A stretch of DNA of 64,000 nucleotides from Curtobacterium flaccumfaciens (GTDB lineage: Bacteria; Actinomycetota; Actinomycetes; Actinomycetales; Microbacteriaceae): positions 310,001 to 374,000 of the forward strand of contig NZ_JABMCF010000035.1 of the NCBI RefSeq assembly GCF_013359815.1. Reading direction: 5' to 3'. The translations under genes were made by a program, and so were the position numbers. The notes below the pieces were generated by a model. It did not search any database, was not told the origin of the DNA, and saw nothing but the letters and a program-made list of their open reading frames with translations. This document shows positions 8,757 through 19,439 of the stretch, piece by piece. Every line of letters starts with the position of its first letter. Within the stretch, counting starts at the first letter, position 1.

Positions 8757-9068
8757 GTGACCAGCCCCACCGACGAACGCAGCACTGAGCAGCTCAGCGA
8801 GCTCGCCCAGCGCGTGCTGTCGTTCGAGCAGGACCGGGCACGGCACGACCGCACGAAGGAAGCGGAGATCCGGGTCGAGTTCGAGATGTCGGCGGCGCGC
8901 TACTACCAGGTGCTGAACCGCGTGATCGACTCGCCCGCGGCACTCGCGTACGACCCGCAGCTCGTCAGCCGGCTGCAGCGGCTCCGTCACGCGCGCACCA
9001 GCGCCCGGGCGACGCGCAGCTTCGTCGCGCCCGGTGCGGCTCCCGAAGGACGTGAAGAGGAACGATGA
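8757..9068 (+). CDS. DUF3263 domain-containing protein
   Basis: A small protein of about 103 residues from GTG at 8757; ATG at 8718 would add 13 residues and is possible. The core runs LSFEQDRARHDRTKEAEIR to LNRVIDSPAALAYDPQLVSRL, characteristic of DUF3263, an actinobacterial family with a predicted helix-turn-helix-like fold. It ends in ATGA overlap with the LytR_C protein, a pairing often seen in Micrococcales. Its function is unknown; coupling with an envelope protein suggests a regulatory partner, which is inference. Confidence 0.8.
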   Translation: MTSPTDERSTEQLSELAQRVLSFEQDRARHDRTKEAEIRVEFEMSAARYYQVLNRVIDSPAALAYDPQLVSRLQRLRHARTSARATRSFVAPGAAPEGREEER

Positions 9069-9676
9069 GCACGAGATTCCCCCGAGACCGGTTCGACGAC
9101 GTCGCCGACGGCCCGCGGGTCGGTGCGCACCGCGGTGCCCAGCGTCGCGGCCGCGGCTGGATCGCCTTCGCCTGGGCGGCGCTCGCCACCGGTGTGCTCG
9201 TCGGCATCGGGGTGCTCGTCCTCGCGCTGCTGAACGGCAGCTACTCCTTCAACAGCTCGGATTCCCCCTCGGCCTCCACGTCGGCGTCCGCCACCGCGAA
9301 GCCCTCGGCGACGTCCAAGCCGTCCGCGTCCTCGTCGGCCGGTTCGGGTTCGTCGGGGTCGGGGTCGGGCAGTGCTGCGGCCGCGACGCCGGCGCAGCAG
9401 GGCACCACCACCGTCGTCGTCCTGAACGGCACGACCACCACGGGCCTCGCCAGCCGAGCGAGCGCTGCGCTGACCGGTGCCGGCTGGCAGGTCGCCTCCA
9501 CCGGTGACGCCGGCACGACGGGCTCCACGTCGACGATCGTCTACTACCAGCAGGCGTCGCAGGCGGCGGTCGCCCAGGGCATCGCGAAGCAGCTCGGCGT
9601 CACGGCCGTGCAGCAGTCGGCGGCGTTCCCGAACGCCGACGTGAGCGTCGTCCTCGGCGCCGACTACACCGGCTGA
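9065..9676 (+). CDS. LytR C-terminal domain-containing membrane protein
   Basis: A 203-residue protein with a cytoplasmic head of about 30 residues, one membrane segment near 31-56 (WIAFAWAALATGVLVGIGVL), a Ser/Ala/Gly-rich linker at about 65-112, and a LytR_C domain beginning TVVVLNGTTTTGLASRAS. That domain follows the catalytic part in LytR-CpsA-Psr enzymes, but here it stands alone without the LCP catalytic domain. It likely faces outward and takes part in cell-wall assembly; the exact role is not established. It overlaps the DUF3263 stop by four bases. Confidence 0.85.
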   Translation: MSTRFPRDRFDDVADGPRVGAHRGAQRRGRGWIAFAWAALATGVLVGIGVLVLALLNGSYSFNSSDSPSASTSASATAKPSATSKPSASSSAGSGSSGSGSGSAAAATPAQQGTTTVVVLNGTTTTGLASRASAALTGAGWQVASTGDAGTTGSTSTIVYYQQASQAAVAQGIAKQLGVTAVQQSAAFPNADVSVVLGADYTG

Positions 9677-9859
9677 TCGGTCGTTCTGCGGGTCGTCGAG
9701 CCGCGTTTTCCGCGCATTGTGTGACGGCCGTGTTTCGGGCACGTTGATTTCTGACGGAATCGACGTCACACCTCTTGCCTGATCGGACGGGTTCGGTCAG
9801 AGTCCCATGCAGACGACGATCACGTCGTTCCGCACTGCAGTACCAGGGAGCAAGAGATC

Positions 9860-10063
9860 ATGGCCAACGGAACCGTGAAGTGGTTCAACGCTGAAAAGGG
9901 CTTCGGCTTCATCACCGTGGATGGAGGGGGCCAGGACGTGTTCGTGCACTACTCGGCCATCGACATGTCGGGTTACAAGGTCCTCGAGGAGGGCCAGGCC
10001 GTCGTGTTCGACGTCGGTACCGGGTCGAAGGGCCCGCAGGCAGAGTCCGTCCGCCCCGCCTGA
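9860..10063 (+). CDS. Cold shock protein CspA family
   Basis: A 67-residue single cold-shock domain: [18 protein letters not shown] carries RNP1 (KGFGFI), followed by DVFVHYSAI (RNP2 region). It binds single-stranded nucleic acid and acts as an RNA chaperone. The ATG is preceded by GGGAGCAAGA. The 183-base upstream spacer is AT-richer than its surroundings, as expected for a long regulated leader, but no defined thermosensor can be assigned. Confidence 0.95.
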   Translation: MANGTVKWFNAEKGFGFITVDGGGQDVFVHYSAIDMSGYKVLEEGQAVVFDVGTGSKGPQAESVRPA

Positions 10064-10079
10064 GCAGCACCACTTCCAG

Positions 10080-10109
10080 AACGCGCCGTCCCGTCAGGGG
10101 CGGCGCGTT
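10080..10109 (+). terminator. Terminator after the cold shock gene
   Basis: Stem AACGCGCCGTCCC with GGGGCGGCGCGTT around a GTCA loop, 17 bases past the stop. One unpaired position occurs in the stem. The trailing bases TCGTCGTG include few Ts. Confidence 0.7.
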
Positions 10110-10217
10110 CGTCGTGTGCCGGGACGGTGACCGGCGCGGGGAGCGCGACCGCGGCGGTGGTGCGGGGTCCACCGGACGCGACGTGTCCTGGGAAGTCGTC
10201 ACGAGCCTCCCGACTGT

Positions 10218-10243
10218 GTTGCACTCACACCCGGCGAGTGCCA
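10218..10243. promoter_or_regulatory. CIRCE operator 1
   Basis: TTGCACTC and GAGTGCCA are separated by exactly 9 bases (ACACCCGGC), matching the TTAGCACTC-N9-GAGTGCTAA consensus bound by HrcA. It is the upstream one of two operators before groEL. Confidence 0.85.
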
Positions 10244-10252
10244 GAATCGGCG

Positions 10253-11943
<1,691 letters not shown>

Positions 11944-11954
11944 GTCCGCCTGAC

Positions 11955-11991
11955 AGAAGGGCCCCGCACGCTGCGCGTGTGGGGCCCTTCT
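11955..11991 (+). terminator. Terminator after groEL
   Basis: AGAAGGGCCCC pairs with GGGGCCCTTCT around an inner GC-rich helix (GCACGC/GCGTGT), followed by TGCGTG. It starts 12 bases after the stop. Confidence 0.8.
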
Positions 11992-12021
11992 GCGTGTGCG
12001 GGAGGCGGTGCGGGGCCGGGA

Positions 12022-12114
12022 GGTCACAACACCCCGCTCAGGTCCGCCGAGCGGTCACGATTGGTCGGTTGGGCCCGTTCCAGTCGACACTTCGTGACCG
12101 TCCGGCGGCGCAGG
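12022..12114 (+). repeat. 93-bp inverted repeat, left copy
   Basis: This copy begins GGTCACAACACCCCG and pairs in inverted orientation with 13211-13303. By hand count 63 of 93 positions match without gaps, the outermost 15 perfectly. Inside, GGTCACG (12053-12059) and CGTGACC can form a hairpin. It lies between groEL and the endonuclease-fold gene; nothing else is seen in the 314-base gap apart from the groEL terminator. Confidence 0.75.
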
Positions 12115-12258
12115 AGCGGGGAGTCGTGGCCCGCTCGTGCGTGCGCCTTGCGCGTGTCCGGGGTCGTCTCTCCCGCACAGGAGGCCCGGCTCACCTCGTT
12201 CTCCACAGGTTGCGAGTGCGCGTGGCCGGCTAGCGTGCCCCGCAACGACCATGACGGC

Positions 12259-13155
12259 ATGCCAGCTGCCCGTCGCCTCCCTGCTCCGTTCGACCGATCC
12301 ACCTTCCGCGTGGCCGACGCGGTGGGGAACGGCGTCGATCCGGAACGACTCCGACGCACCGATCTGGCAGCCCCGGTCCACGGTGTCCGTGCCCCGATCG
12401 ACTCGGCGGACTTCATCGCGGCCGTCGCCCTGGTCATGCGTCCCGACCAGTTCTTCAGCCACACGACCGCCGCCGCGATCTGGGGTGCGCCACTGCCGCA
12501 GTCGGTGCGCTCGGTCGGGCCGGTGCACGTCTCGACCGCGAGGGACGGGAGCCGGATGCGTCGGCCCGGCGTGATCGCGCACCGCCTGGACCGGCCGAGG
12601 ACCGTCGAACACCGCGGGTTCCTGGTCAGTGTCCCGGCGCAGATGTGGTTCGAGTGCGCCGGCGTGCTCGGACGTGACGCGCTGGTCGCGATCGGGGACC
12701 ACCTCGTCGGACCGGCCGGGCTGGCGACGGCGGACGACCTCCGTGTGTCGATCCGCCCCGGTACACGCTTCGCGCTCGCGGCTCGGCGCGCGCTTGACCT
12801 CGTCCGGGCCGGGGCGGAGTCGCCGCAGGAGACCTGGCTCCGTCTGGCCGTGTTCGAAGCGGGGTTCCCCGAGCCGGAGCTGAACGTCGACGTGCACGAC
12901 GGTGCGGGGCGGTTCCTCGGACGCGTCGACATGGCGTGGCCGGAGTTCGGCATCGCGTTGGAGTACGACGGCGATCACCACCGGGAGCGCGACACCTTCC
13001 GACACGATCAACGACGGGACAACGGGTTCGTCGTGAACAACTGGCTCGTGATCCACGCGACGGCATCGGACGCACACCGACCCGCGGTGTTGTTCGAGCG
13101 ACTCCGCCAGGCGTTCGAGGTCCGAGCGGTCGGAAGTCGTCGGCGGTCAGCGTGA
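12259..13155 (+). CDS. Endonuclease-fold protein (DUF559/Vsr-like C-terminus)
   Basis: A 298-residue protein from ATG at 12259, MPAARRLPAPFDRS. The N-terminal half resembles the AbiEi-like winged-helix proteins of actinobacteria (FFSHTTAAAIWGAPLP). The C-terminal part has the restriction-endonuclease-like pattern PELNVDVHDGAGRFLGRVDM, then ALEYDGDHHRE, as in DUF559/Vsr-like nucleases (putative Asp and Glu metal ligands). It has no partner antitoxin or methylase nearby. The gene is enclosed by two inverted 93-bp repeats, which is odd for a housekeeping gene and suggests mobility or a structured repeat pair. Function unknown. The start is not certain because no strong SD is visible. Confidence 0.65.
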   Translation: MPAARRLPAPFDRSTFRVADAVGNGVDPERLRRTDLAAPVHGVRAPIDSADFIAAVALVMRPDQFFSHTTAAAIWGAPLPQSVRSVGPVHVSTARDGSRMRRPGVIAHRLDRPRTVEHRGFLVSVPAQMWFECAGVLGRDALVAIGDHLVGPAGLATADDLRVSIRPGTRFALAARRALDLVRAGAESPQETWLRLAVFEAGFPEPELNVDVHDGAGRFLGRVDMAWPEFGIALEYDGDHHRERDTFRHDQRRDNGFVVNNWLVIHATASDAHRPAVLFERLRQAFEVRAVGSRRRSA

Positions 13156-13210
13156 CGGCTGTGACCGCCACGCTGAAGATGTCGTCCCCGGGCGGTCAGA
13201 ACGTGTCGTC

Positions 13211-13303
13211 GGCCCTGCGCCGGCCGGTCACGAACTGTCGGTCAGCGGGCGCGCAGACGACAGACCGTGACCATTCGGCGGCGTCGGACGGGGTGTTGTG
13301 ACC
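13211..13303 (-). repeat. 93-bp inverted repeat, right copy
   Basis: Reverse-complement partner of 12022-12114, ending CGGGGTGTTGTGACC on the plus strand. An internal stem pairs GTCACGAACTGTCG with CGACAGACCGTGAC (12 of 14). No clear target-site duplication flanks the pair. Confidence 0.75.
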
Positions 13304-13377
13304 GCCCGGGACGCCGCGGGACGGGACAGCCGGGCCGCGGGACGGCAGGGACGCGAAACCCGCGCCGGTCAGGCGGG

Positions 13378-15072
13378 TCAGGCGGCGAAGTCGCGGGGGA
13401 GCAGGGGGAGCCAGACGCGGAAGGTGGCGCCGCCGCCCTCGGTGTCGAAGACCTCGACGGAGCCGTGGTGCGCCGCGACGATGCCGGACACGATGGCGAG
13501 CCCGAGGCCCGAGCCGCCGGTGTCCCGGGCGCGCGAGGTGTCCGCACGCCAGAAGCGCTGGAAGATCTTCTCGCGCAGCTGCGGCGGGATGCCCTCACCG
13601 TGGTCGATCACGTCGAGGTGTGCCATGCCGCGCTCGTCGTCCACGCCGATGCCGATCTCGATCGGGTCGTCGTTCGCCGTGAACCGCATGGCGTTGCCCA
13701 TCAGGTTCGTGACGATCTGGCGGATCTTGTTCTCTTCCGCCAGGACGATCGGCGGGCGCTTCGGCAGCACGACCGTGGGCAGCGGTGTGGTCTCGTCGGT
13801 CGGTGCGGCACCGGCGTCGATGTTCATGGCGCGGGTGCGACGGGCCCGCAGGCGCGCGATGGTCTGGCGCGAGAACGCGATCGGCCCGGTGGTGTTCGCC
13901 GAGGTGGGCGACACGGGCGGTGCTTCGCCGGAGTCCGGAGAGCCGATGGACGAGGACGCCGATGGGCGCACGGCCTGGGGCACGCTCTCACCGGTCAGGG
14001 AGTCCTCGACGAGGACCTGGATCTCGCGGTCGGGGTTGGAGGCCATCGTGTCGAGCGCCGAGTCACGGGCGATGGCGACGAGGTCGACCGGGCCGAGCTC
14101 GAGCGGCTTCGACTCGTCGATGCGGGCGAGCTGCAGCAGGTCCTGCACGAGCAGGCCCATCCGCTGCGCTTCCTTCTCGATGCGCTCCATCGCCTGGGCG
14201 ACGTCCTCTTCCTTGCGCAGGGCACCCATCCGGTACAGCTCGGCGTACCCGCGCAGGGACACGAGCGGCGTGCGGAGCTCGTGCGAGGCGTCCCCGACGA
14301 ACCGGCGCATCTGGGCGATGGTGCGCTCGCGGTCCTCGAACGCGGAGTCGATCCGCTCGAGCATGACGTTGAGGGAGCGGTTGAGGCGGCCGACCTCGGT
14401 GTTCGGGGTGTCGGCCTCGAGGCGCTGGTTGAAGTCGCCCGCGGCGAACCGTGCGGCGGTGTCCTCGACGTCGCGCAGCGGGTCGAAGGTCGCGGTGACG
14501 AGCAGCCGGGTGAGCATGGCGCCGAGCAGGATGACCGAGGCACCGAACCCGAGGAAGATCGCGGTGAACTTGCCGATGGTCTCGTCGGTGCCGGCGCTGG
14601 AGACCGCGATGAGCACGTAGCCGGTCTCGGTGGTGCCGTCGGACTGGTTCTGCAGCGACGCCGGGATGATCTGCGCACGCCATTCGTGGTTGTGCTGGCT
14701 GTCGTAGAGCGAGATGCGCTGGTTCGCTTGCGAGGCCTCGACCAGGGTGGCTTCGCGGACGTCGGGCCGGCTCGACGCCTTCGTCTGGCAGATCCGGTCA
14801 CCGTCGGCGTCGTACGCGGCGACGTAGGCGCTCTGCGAGACGACGACGGACAGCTTGCAGTACTGCTCGCCGTCGCTGATGTTCTGGCCCTCGAGCTGCT
14901 CGGTCGTCTGCTTGACCGTGTTGTCGAGCTGCTGCATGAGGTAGGTGGACAGCACGGTCATCGTGCCGAGTCCGGCGACGAGCAATCCGAGCGCGACGAG
15001 CAGCACCGTGATCCCGGTGATCTTGGTGCGCAGGGAGATCCCGTCCCACCAGTGGTTCATTCGCGTGTGCAT
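13378..15072 (-). CDS. Sensor histidine kinase with long insertion
   Basis: A 564-residue kinase: membrane segment near 18-40, an outward sensor region to about 168, second membrane segment 169-190, HAMP, HisKA with H264 in DASHELRTPL, and an ATP-binding domain with N box around N460 (LMGNAMRF) and G boxes DHGEGIP and GGSGLGLAIV. Between strands of the ATP domain, about residues 357-440 form a Ser/Pro/Ala/Thr-rich stretch absent from typical kinases. It phosphorylates the regulator encoded just upstream (79-base gap). MprB/TcrY-like kinases are the nearest type I recognise. The start could also be ATG four codons later. The signal is unknown. Confidence 0.9.
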   Translation of the reverse strand: MHTRMNHWWDGISLRTKITGITVLLVALGLLVAGLGTMTVLSTYLMQQLDNTVKQTTEQLEGQNISDGEQYCKLSVVVSQSAYVAAYDADGDRICQTKASSRPDVREATLVEASQANQRISLYDSQHNHEWRAQIIPASLQNQSDGTTETGYVLIAVSSAGTDETIGKFTAIFLGFGASVILLGAMLTRLLVTATFDPLRDVEDTAARFAAGDFNQRLEADTPNTEVGRLNRSLNVMLERIDSAFEDRERTIAQMRRFVGDASHELRTPLVSLRGYAELYRMGALRKEEDVAQAMERIEKEAQRMGLLVQDLLQLARIDESKPLELGPVDLVAIARDSALDTMASNPDREIQVLVEDSLTGESVPQAVRPSASSSIGSPDSGEAPPVSPTSANTTGPIAFSRQTIARLRARRTRAMNIDAGAAPTDETTPLPTVVLPKRPPIVLAEENKIRQIVTNLMGNAMRFTANDDPIEIGIGVDDERGMAHLDVIDHGEGIPPQLREKIFQRFWRADTSRARDTGGSGLGLAIVSGIVAAHHGSVEVFDTEGGGATFRVWLPLLPRDFAA

Positions 15073-15151
15073 GCTGCCCCAACGATAGACAGCGGCCGCC
15101 CGGTGAAACCGGACGACCGCCGTGAAGTCGAGCCCCGTGGGACTCCTGCTC

Positions 15152-15847
15152 CTACGAAGCCTTGGACGCCTTCAGCATGTAGCCGAATCCGCGCTTGGTC
15201 TGGATGATCGGCTCGGCGGAGTACTGGTCGAGCTTGCGGCGCAGGTACGAGATGTAGCTCTCGACGATGCCCGCGTCACCGTTGAAGTCGTACTCCCACA
15301 CGTGGTCGAGGATCTGCGCCTTCGACAGCACGCGGTTCGGGTTGAGCATCAGGTAGCGGAGCAGCTTGAACTCGGTGGGCGAGAGCTCGATCTGCGCGTC
15401 GCCGATCGTGACCTCGTGCGTGTCCTGGTCCATCGTGAGCTCGCCGGCGCGGATGATCGCGTCTTCCTCGTCGTTCATGGTGCGACGGAGGATGGCCTTG
15501 ATGCGGGCGACGATCTCGTCGAGCGAGAACGGCTTGGTGACGTAGTCGTCGCCGCCGACGGTGAGGCCGGTGATCTTGTCCTCGGTGTCGTCCTTCGCCG
15601 TCAGGAACAGGATCGGCGAGGTGTAGCCCGAGGAACGCAGGCGCTTGGTGACACCGAAGCCGTTCATGTCGGGCAGCATCACGTCGAGGATGATGAGGTC
15701 CGGCTCTTCTTCCAGCACGGCGGAGATCGCCTGTGCTCCGTTGCCCACCGCACGCACGGCGAAGCCGGCGAAGCGCAACGAGGTCGTCAGGAGGTCGCGG
15801 ATGTTCGGCTCGTCGTCGACGATCAGGATCTTGGGGCCATCGCTCAT
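15152..15847 (-). CDS. OmpR-family response regulator
   Basis: A 231-residue regulator with receiver domain (acidic DDE at 11-13, phospho-acceptor D55 in LIILDVMLPD, Lys in YVTKPFS) and a C-terminal winged helix (LSPTEFKLLRYL ... VVESYISYLRRKLD-like). It is the first gene of a two-gene minus-strand operon with the kinase and probably activates or represses envelope-linked genes. It is close to MprA/TcrX types by layout, but the regulon is not known. The XPB gene upstream is separated by 51 bases. Confidence 0.95.
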   Translation of the reverse strand: MSDGPKILIVDDEPNIRDLLTTSLRFAGFAVRAVGNGAQAISAVLEEEPDLIILDVMLPDMNGFGVTKRLRSSGYTSPILFLTAKDDTEDKITGLTVGGDDYVTKPFSLDEIVARIKAILRRTMNDEEDAIIRAGELTMDQDTHEVTIGDAQIELSPTEFKLLRYLMLNPNRVLSKAQILDHVWEYDFNGDAGIVESYISYLRRKLDQYSAEPIIQTKRGFGYMLKASKAS

Positions 15848-15898
15848 GGTCTTATCTTCTGACTGTTCCCTCGGGGTTTCCTGAGAGCGGTTCGTACG

Positions 15899-17596
15899 TC
15901 AGCCCACGGGCGTCTGGACCTGGTCGGCGTCGAGGATCGTGTACGAGTACCCCTGCTCCGCCAGGAACCGCTGCCGGTTCTGCGCGAAGTCCTGGTCGAC
16001 GGTGTCCCGGGCCACGAGCGTGTAGAACGACGCGGGCAGGCCGTCCTTGTTCGGGCGGAGGAGTCGGCCGAGCCGCTGCGCCTCTTCCTGCCGGGACCCG
16101 AACGAGCCGGAGACCTGGATGGCGACGGTCGCATCGGGCAGGTCGATCGAGAAGTTCGCGACCTTCGAGACGACGAGCACGTCGACCTCGCCGGACCGGA
16201 ACGCGTCGTACAGCCGCTCCCGTTCGTCGACCGGGGTCGCCCCCGTGATCTCCGCGGCGTCCAGCGACGCAGCCAGTTCGTCGAGCTGGTCGATGTACTG
16301 CCCGATCACCAGGATCTGCTCACCGCGGTGCTTCTCGATGAGTTCCCGCACCACCGGGGTCTTGGCCGGGGACGTCGCGGCGAGCCGGTAGCGCTCGTCG
16401 TCGCTCGACGCCGCGTACTCCAGGCGGTCCTGGTGCGGCAGGTCGATGCGGACCTCGTAGCAGGAGGCCGGCGAGATGTAGCCCTGCGCCTCGATCTCCT
16501 TCCACGGGGCGTCGTACCGCTTCGGCCCGATGAGCGAGAAGACGTCGCCCTCGCGGCCGTCCTCGCGCACGAGCGTCGCGGTGAGGCCCAGGCGTCGGCG
16601 GGCCTGCAGGTCGGCGGTCAGCTTGAACACCGGCGCCGGCAGCAGGTGCACCTCGTCGTAGACGATGAGGCCCCAGTCGAGGGCGTCGAGGAGCGACAGG
16701 TGCGTGTACTCGCCCTTCCGGCGGGCGGTGAGGATCTGGTAGGTCGCGATCGTGACCGGCCGGATCTCCTTGACGCTGCCCGAGTACTCGCCGATGTCCT
16801 CCGGCGTCAGGGTCGTGCGCTTGAGGAGCTCGGTGCGCCACTGCCGCGCCGAGACGGTGTTCGTCACGAGGATGAGCGTGGTCGCCTTGACGGTCGCCAT
16901 CGCACCAGCGCCGACGAGCGTCTTGCCCGCACCACAGGGCAGCACGACGACGCCGGAGCCCTGGGCGAAGAACGTGTCGACCGCCTGCTCCTGGTACGGC
17001 CGCATGTGCCACTCGGCCGTGTCCAGGTCGATCGAGTGCGGCTGGCCCGGGGTGTAGCCCGCCAGGTCCTCCGCCGGCCAGCCGAGCTTCACGAGCTCCT
17101 GCTTGATCTGCCCCCGCGCCCACGGCTGCAGCTCGACCTCGGTCGAGGACCGCATGTCACCGAGCAACGGCTTGATGCGCTTCGACCGGATGACCTCGGC
17201 CAGCACCGACGGGTCCTCGGCGGTGAGGAGCAGGAGCGGTAGCCGCTCGAGTTCCTCGGTGGGGGAGTTCGCGATCACGGGCGCGTCGGGCCGTTCCTCG
17301 CGACGGATCACGAGTCGCCCGTAGCGCGAGACCGTGTCGCGGATGTCGACCGTGACGCTCTGCGGCACGGGGAACTTCGCGAAGCGTTCCAGGGTGTCGA
17401 TCATCGCCTCGGCGTCGTGGCCCGCGGCGCGCGCGTTCCAGAGTCCGAGGCGGGTGATCCGGTAGGTGTGCACGTGCTCGGGAGCGCGTTCGAGCTCGGC
17501 GAAGGCCGCGAGCTCGTGGCGTGCGTCCTCGGCGTCGGGGTGCGCGACCTCGAGGAGCACGGTGCGGTCGCTCTGCACGATCAGCGGTCCGTTCAT
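15899..17596 (-). CDS. DNA repair helicase XPB (ERCC3-like)
   Basis: A 565-residue SF2 helicase beginning MNGPLIVQSDRTVLLEV. An N-terminal damage-recognition-like domain (about 1-190) precedes the motor: Walker A PCGAGKT at 220-226, Walker B DEVH at 314-317, motif III TATL, and motif VI QRLGRLLRP. The bacterial XPB family, conserved in actinobacteria, unwinds 3'-5' and partners with a Bax1-like nuclease in some taxa; none is seen here. The start is the only one with the conserved head. The upstream gene (helicase-associated protein) runs the same way with 48 bases between, so the pair probably works together. Confidence 0.93.
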   Translation of the reverse strand: MNGPLIVQSDRTVLLEVAHPDAEDARHELAAFAELERAPEHVHTYRITRLGLWNARAAGHDAEAMIDTLERFAKFPVPQSVTVDIRDTVSRYGRLVIRREERPDAPVIANSPTEELERLPLLLLTAEDPSVLAEVIRSKRIKPLLGDMRSSTEVELQPWARGQIKQELVKLGWPAEDLAGYTPGQPHSIDLDTAEWHMRPYQEQAVDTFFAQGSGVVVLPCGAGKTLVGAGAMATVKATTLILVTNTVSARQWRTELLKRTTLTPEDIGEYSGSVKEIRPVTIATYQILTARRKGEYTHLSLLDALDWGLIVYDEVHLLPAPVFKLTADLQARRRLGLTATLVREDGREGDVFSLIGPKRYDAPWKEIEAQGYISPASCYEVRIDLPHQDRLEYAASSDDERYRLAATSPAKTPVVRELIEKHRGEQILVIGQYIDQLDELAASLDAAEITGATPVDERERLYDAFRSGEVDVLVVSKVANFSIDLPDATVAIQVSGSFGSRQEEAQRLGRLLRPNKDGLPASFYTLVARDTVDQDFAQNRQRFLAEQGYSYTILDADQVQTPVG

Positions 17597-17644
17597 GACC
17601 TGCCAGCCTAGCCGTCGGCACCTGCGTGCGGGTGACCGCGCGGG

Positions 17645-19411
17645 TCAGGCGTCGCTCTCGACCGACACGACGAGCGACAGCGGCAGGGTGCGCTCGACGT
17701 CGACGGCCGTGTCCCGCCCACGGACGCGTCCGGCCGCGACCGAGGTCGGCACGATCGAGAACGGCCGCTCCGAGCCGTCCGGCATCCGGACGGTCACACG
17801 GATCGGCGTGCGTCCGCGCACGGCCAGGTCGATCTGCCGACCGAGCCACTCCTGCTCCGGCTCCGCGTCGCCGCGCTGCGTCGTCAGGCGGAGCCGTTCG
17901 ACGAGTGCGTGCGCCGACTGTTCCGGCGAGCGTCCGGTGGGGCTGCGCCGGCCGGGAGGCCCGTGGTGCGCCTCGGGGCGGGCTGCGGTCGTCAGGACGG
18001 CCGGGTAGCGCTGGTCCTCGAGCGCGGTGTGCACGACGTGCGGCGGGTAGCGCGTGGTCAGCGTCGTCAGGTCGGGCCGCTCCCAAGCCAGTTGCCGGAG
18101 CTCGGCGTCCACCCCGACGAGGTCGAGCTGGTCGGCGGTGCCGCGGACCTCGGTCCCGACGCCGCCCGGCCCCCGGTCGACGACGATGCTGCCGTCGCGT
18201 CCGGCCACCTGGTCGATCAGGTAGGCGAGGGGCTGCGGGATCCCGGTGGCCGACAGCCGTCCGAGCAGGGACAGCAGGTCGTCGCGGGAGTGTCCGGCCC
18301 GGAACGCCGCGCGCAGGGTGTCCTCGGAGATGCGGTAGCGCGCCGCGAGTCCCGGTGCCTCGAGCACGGCGACGGTGCGCAGGGCGTCGTCGTCCGCCGG
18401 CGCGAGCGGCCCCGGTGCGATGACGGTGAGGTCGTGCTGCAGGTAGACCCGTTCGACGGTGCCCGGCAGGTCGTCGGCGGCCGGCTCGGCGTCGCCGTCG
18501 AGGAGTGCCCGGCCGGTGCTCGTCACGATGCCGTCGACGGCCAGGCCGAGCGACGCCGCGGTGCCGGCGACGTCGAGCAGCAGGGCGTCGAGCCAACGGG
18601 ACCCCGCCGGGTAGGCCCAGCGCCCGAGCGGCACGAGATCGCGCAGGTCCCCGTCGGCCAGCTCGAGCACCTGGTGCACGGCGGGCGGGAGCGTGTCCGA
18701 CCACGCGGCCACCAGCGACACCCAGCGCTCCGGCCAGCCGGCGAGCAACCACGCGTGCCCGGGGTCGGTGACGATCCAGCGTCCGGTGTCCGGGTCGGCG
18801 AACCCGATGTCGTCGAGCAGCGCCAGGCGACCGGCGACGAGCTCGGCGTCGGTGCCGATGCGCTCGGCGAGGGTGCGGGCGAGCGGCATGCCGATCCCGC
18901 CCTTGACGAGTTCGCGGACCGCGCCGGCGTCGACCGCCCGCAGCAGCTCGGCGAGCACCGTCATCGTCGCGAACGCCTGCTCCGCGCCGGTGGTGCGCGC
19001 ACGCTCGAGGGCCGCGTCGTCGAGGGCGGGAGCGGCGGGGCGGACCTGCTCCGGGCCTCCCGGCTGCTCGTCGAGCGAGGTGAGGTCGGGGTGGGCGGCC
19101 ACGCGTGCGGCGACCGCGTCGTCGACAGCGCCGTCCTCGTCGGCGAGGCCGAGCTCGATCGCGGGGCCGAGTGCGTCGACGGCGCCGCCGTCACGCAGCG
19201 CGAGGATCGTGGCGCGCGGCAGGTGCTCGACGGCGGCGTCCACCGCGTCGGCGCTCCGGAGCGCCTCGGCGAGGTCGAAGAAGTCGGTGATGCGCTGCGG
19301 GCCGGTCTCGGCGAGTGCAGCGGTGGGGAGTCGCCTCGCCGCGACGAGGCGCTCGAGCGCATCGTCCGGCATCGCCCGGAGTCGGGCGGCGAGGTCGGCG
19401 GTGGTCGTCAT
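17645..19411 (-). CDS. Helicase-associated domain-containing protein (XPB partner)
   Basis: A 588-residue protein beginning MTTTADLAARLRAMPDDAL. It contains the Helicase_C_3-type domain seen in actinobacterial proteins always next to XPB, with winged-helix-like blocks and a late segment YLIDQVAGRDGSIVVDRGPG. No Walker motifs are present, so it is not itself a motor. The ORF could open further upstream (to 19567) but ATG at 19411 gives the family N-terminus. It probably loads or regulates XPB; this is inference from conserved neighbourhood. Confidence 0.85.
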   Translation of the reverse strand: MTTTADLAARLRAMPDDALERLVAARRLPTAALAETGPQRITDFFDLAEALRSADAVDAAVEHLPRATILALRDGGAVDALGPAIELGLADEDGAVDDAVAARVAAHPDLTSLDEQPGGPEQVRPAAPALDDAALERARTTGAEQAFATMTVLAELLRAVDAGAVRELVKGGIGMPLARTLAERIGTDAELVAGRLALLDDIGFADPDTGRWIVTDPGHAWLLAGWPERWVSLVAAWSDTLPPAVHQVLELADGDLRDLVPLGRWAYPAGSRWLDALLLDVAGTAASLGLAVDGIVTSTGRALLDGDAEPAADDLPGTVERVYLQHDLTVIAPGPLAPADDDALRTVAVLEAPGLAARYRISEDTLRAAFRAGHSRDDLLSLLGRLSATGIPQPLAYLIDQVAGRDGSIVVDRGPGGVGTEVRGTADQLDLVGVDAELRQLAWERPDLTTLTTRYPPHVVHTALEDQRYPAVLTTAARPEAHHGPPGRRSPTGRSPEQSAHALVERLRLTTQRGDAEPEQEWLGRQIDLAVRGRTPIRVTVRMPDGSERPFSIVPTSVAAGRVRGRDTAVDVERTLPLSLVVSVESDA

Positions 19412-19439
19412 CGTCCGGTGCCAGCGTCCGGGGCGGACG

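Noticed and set aside
11955-12260. groES or small gene after groEL
   Set aside because: No ORF with SD or GroES motif; only the terminator and left repeat are present.
12024-13303. Classic IS element
   Set aside because: The terminal repeats suggest one, but no transposase motif is found and no clear target duplication flanks the unit.
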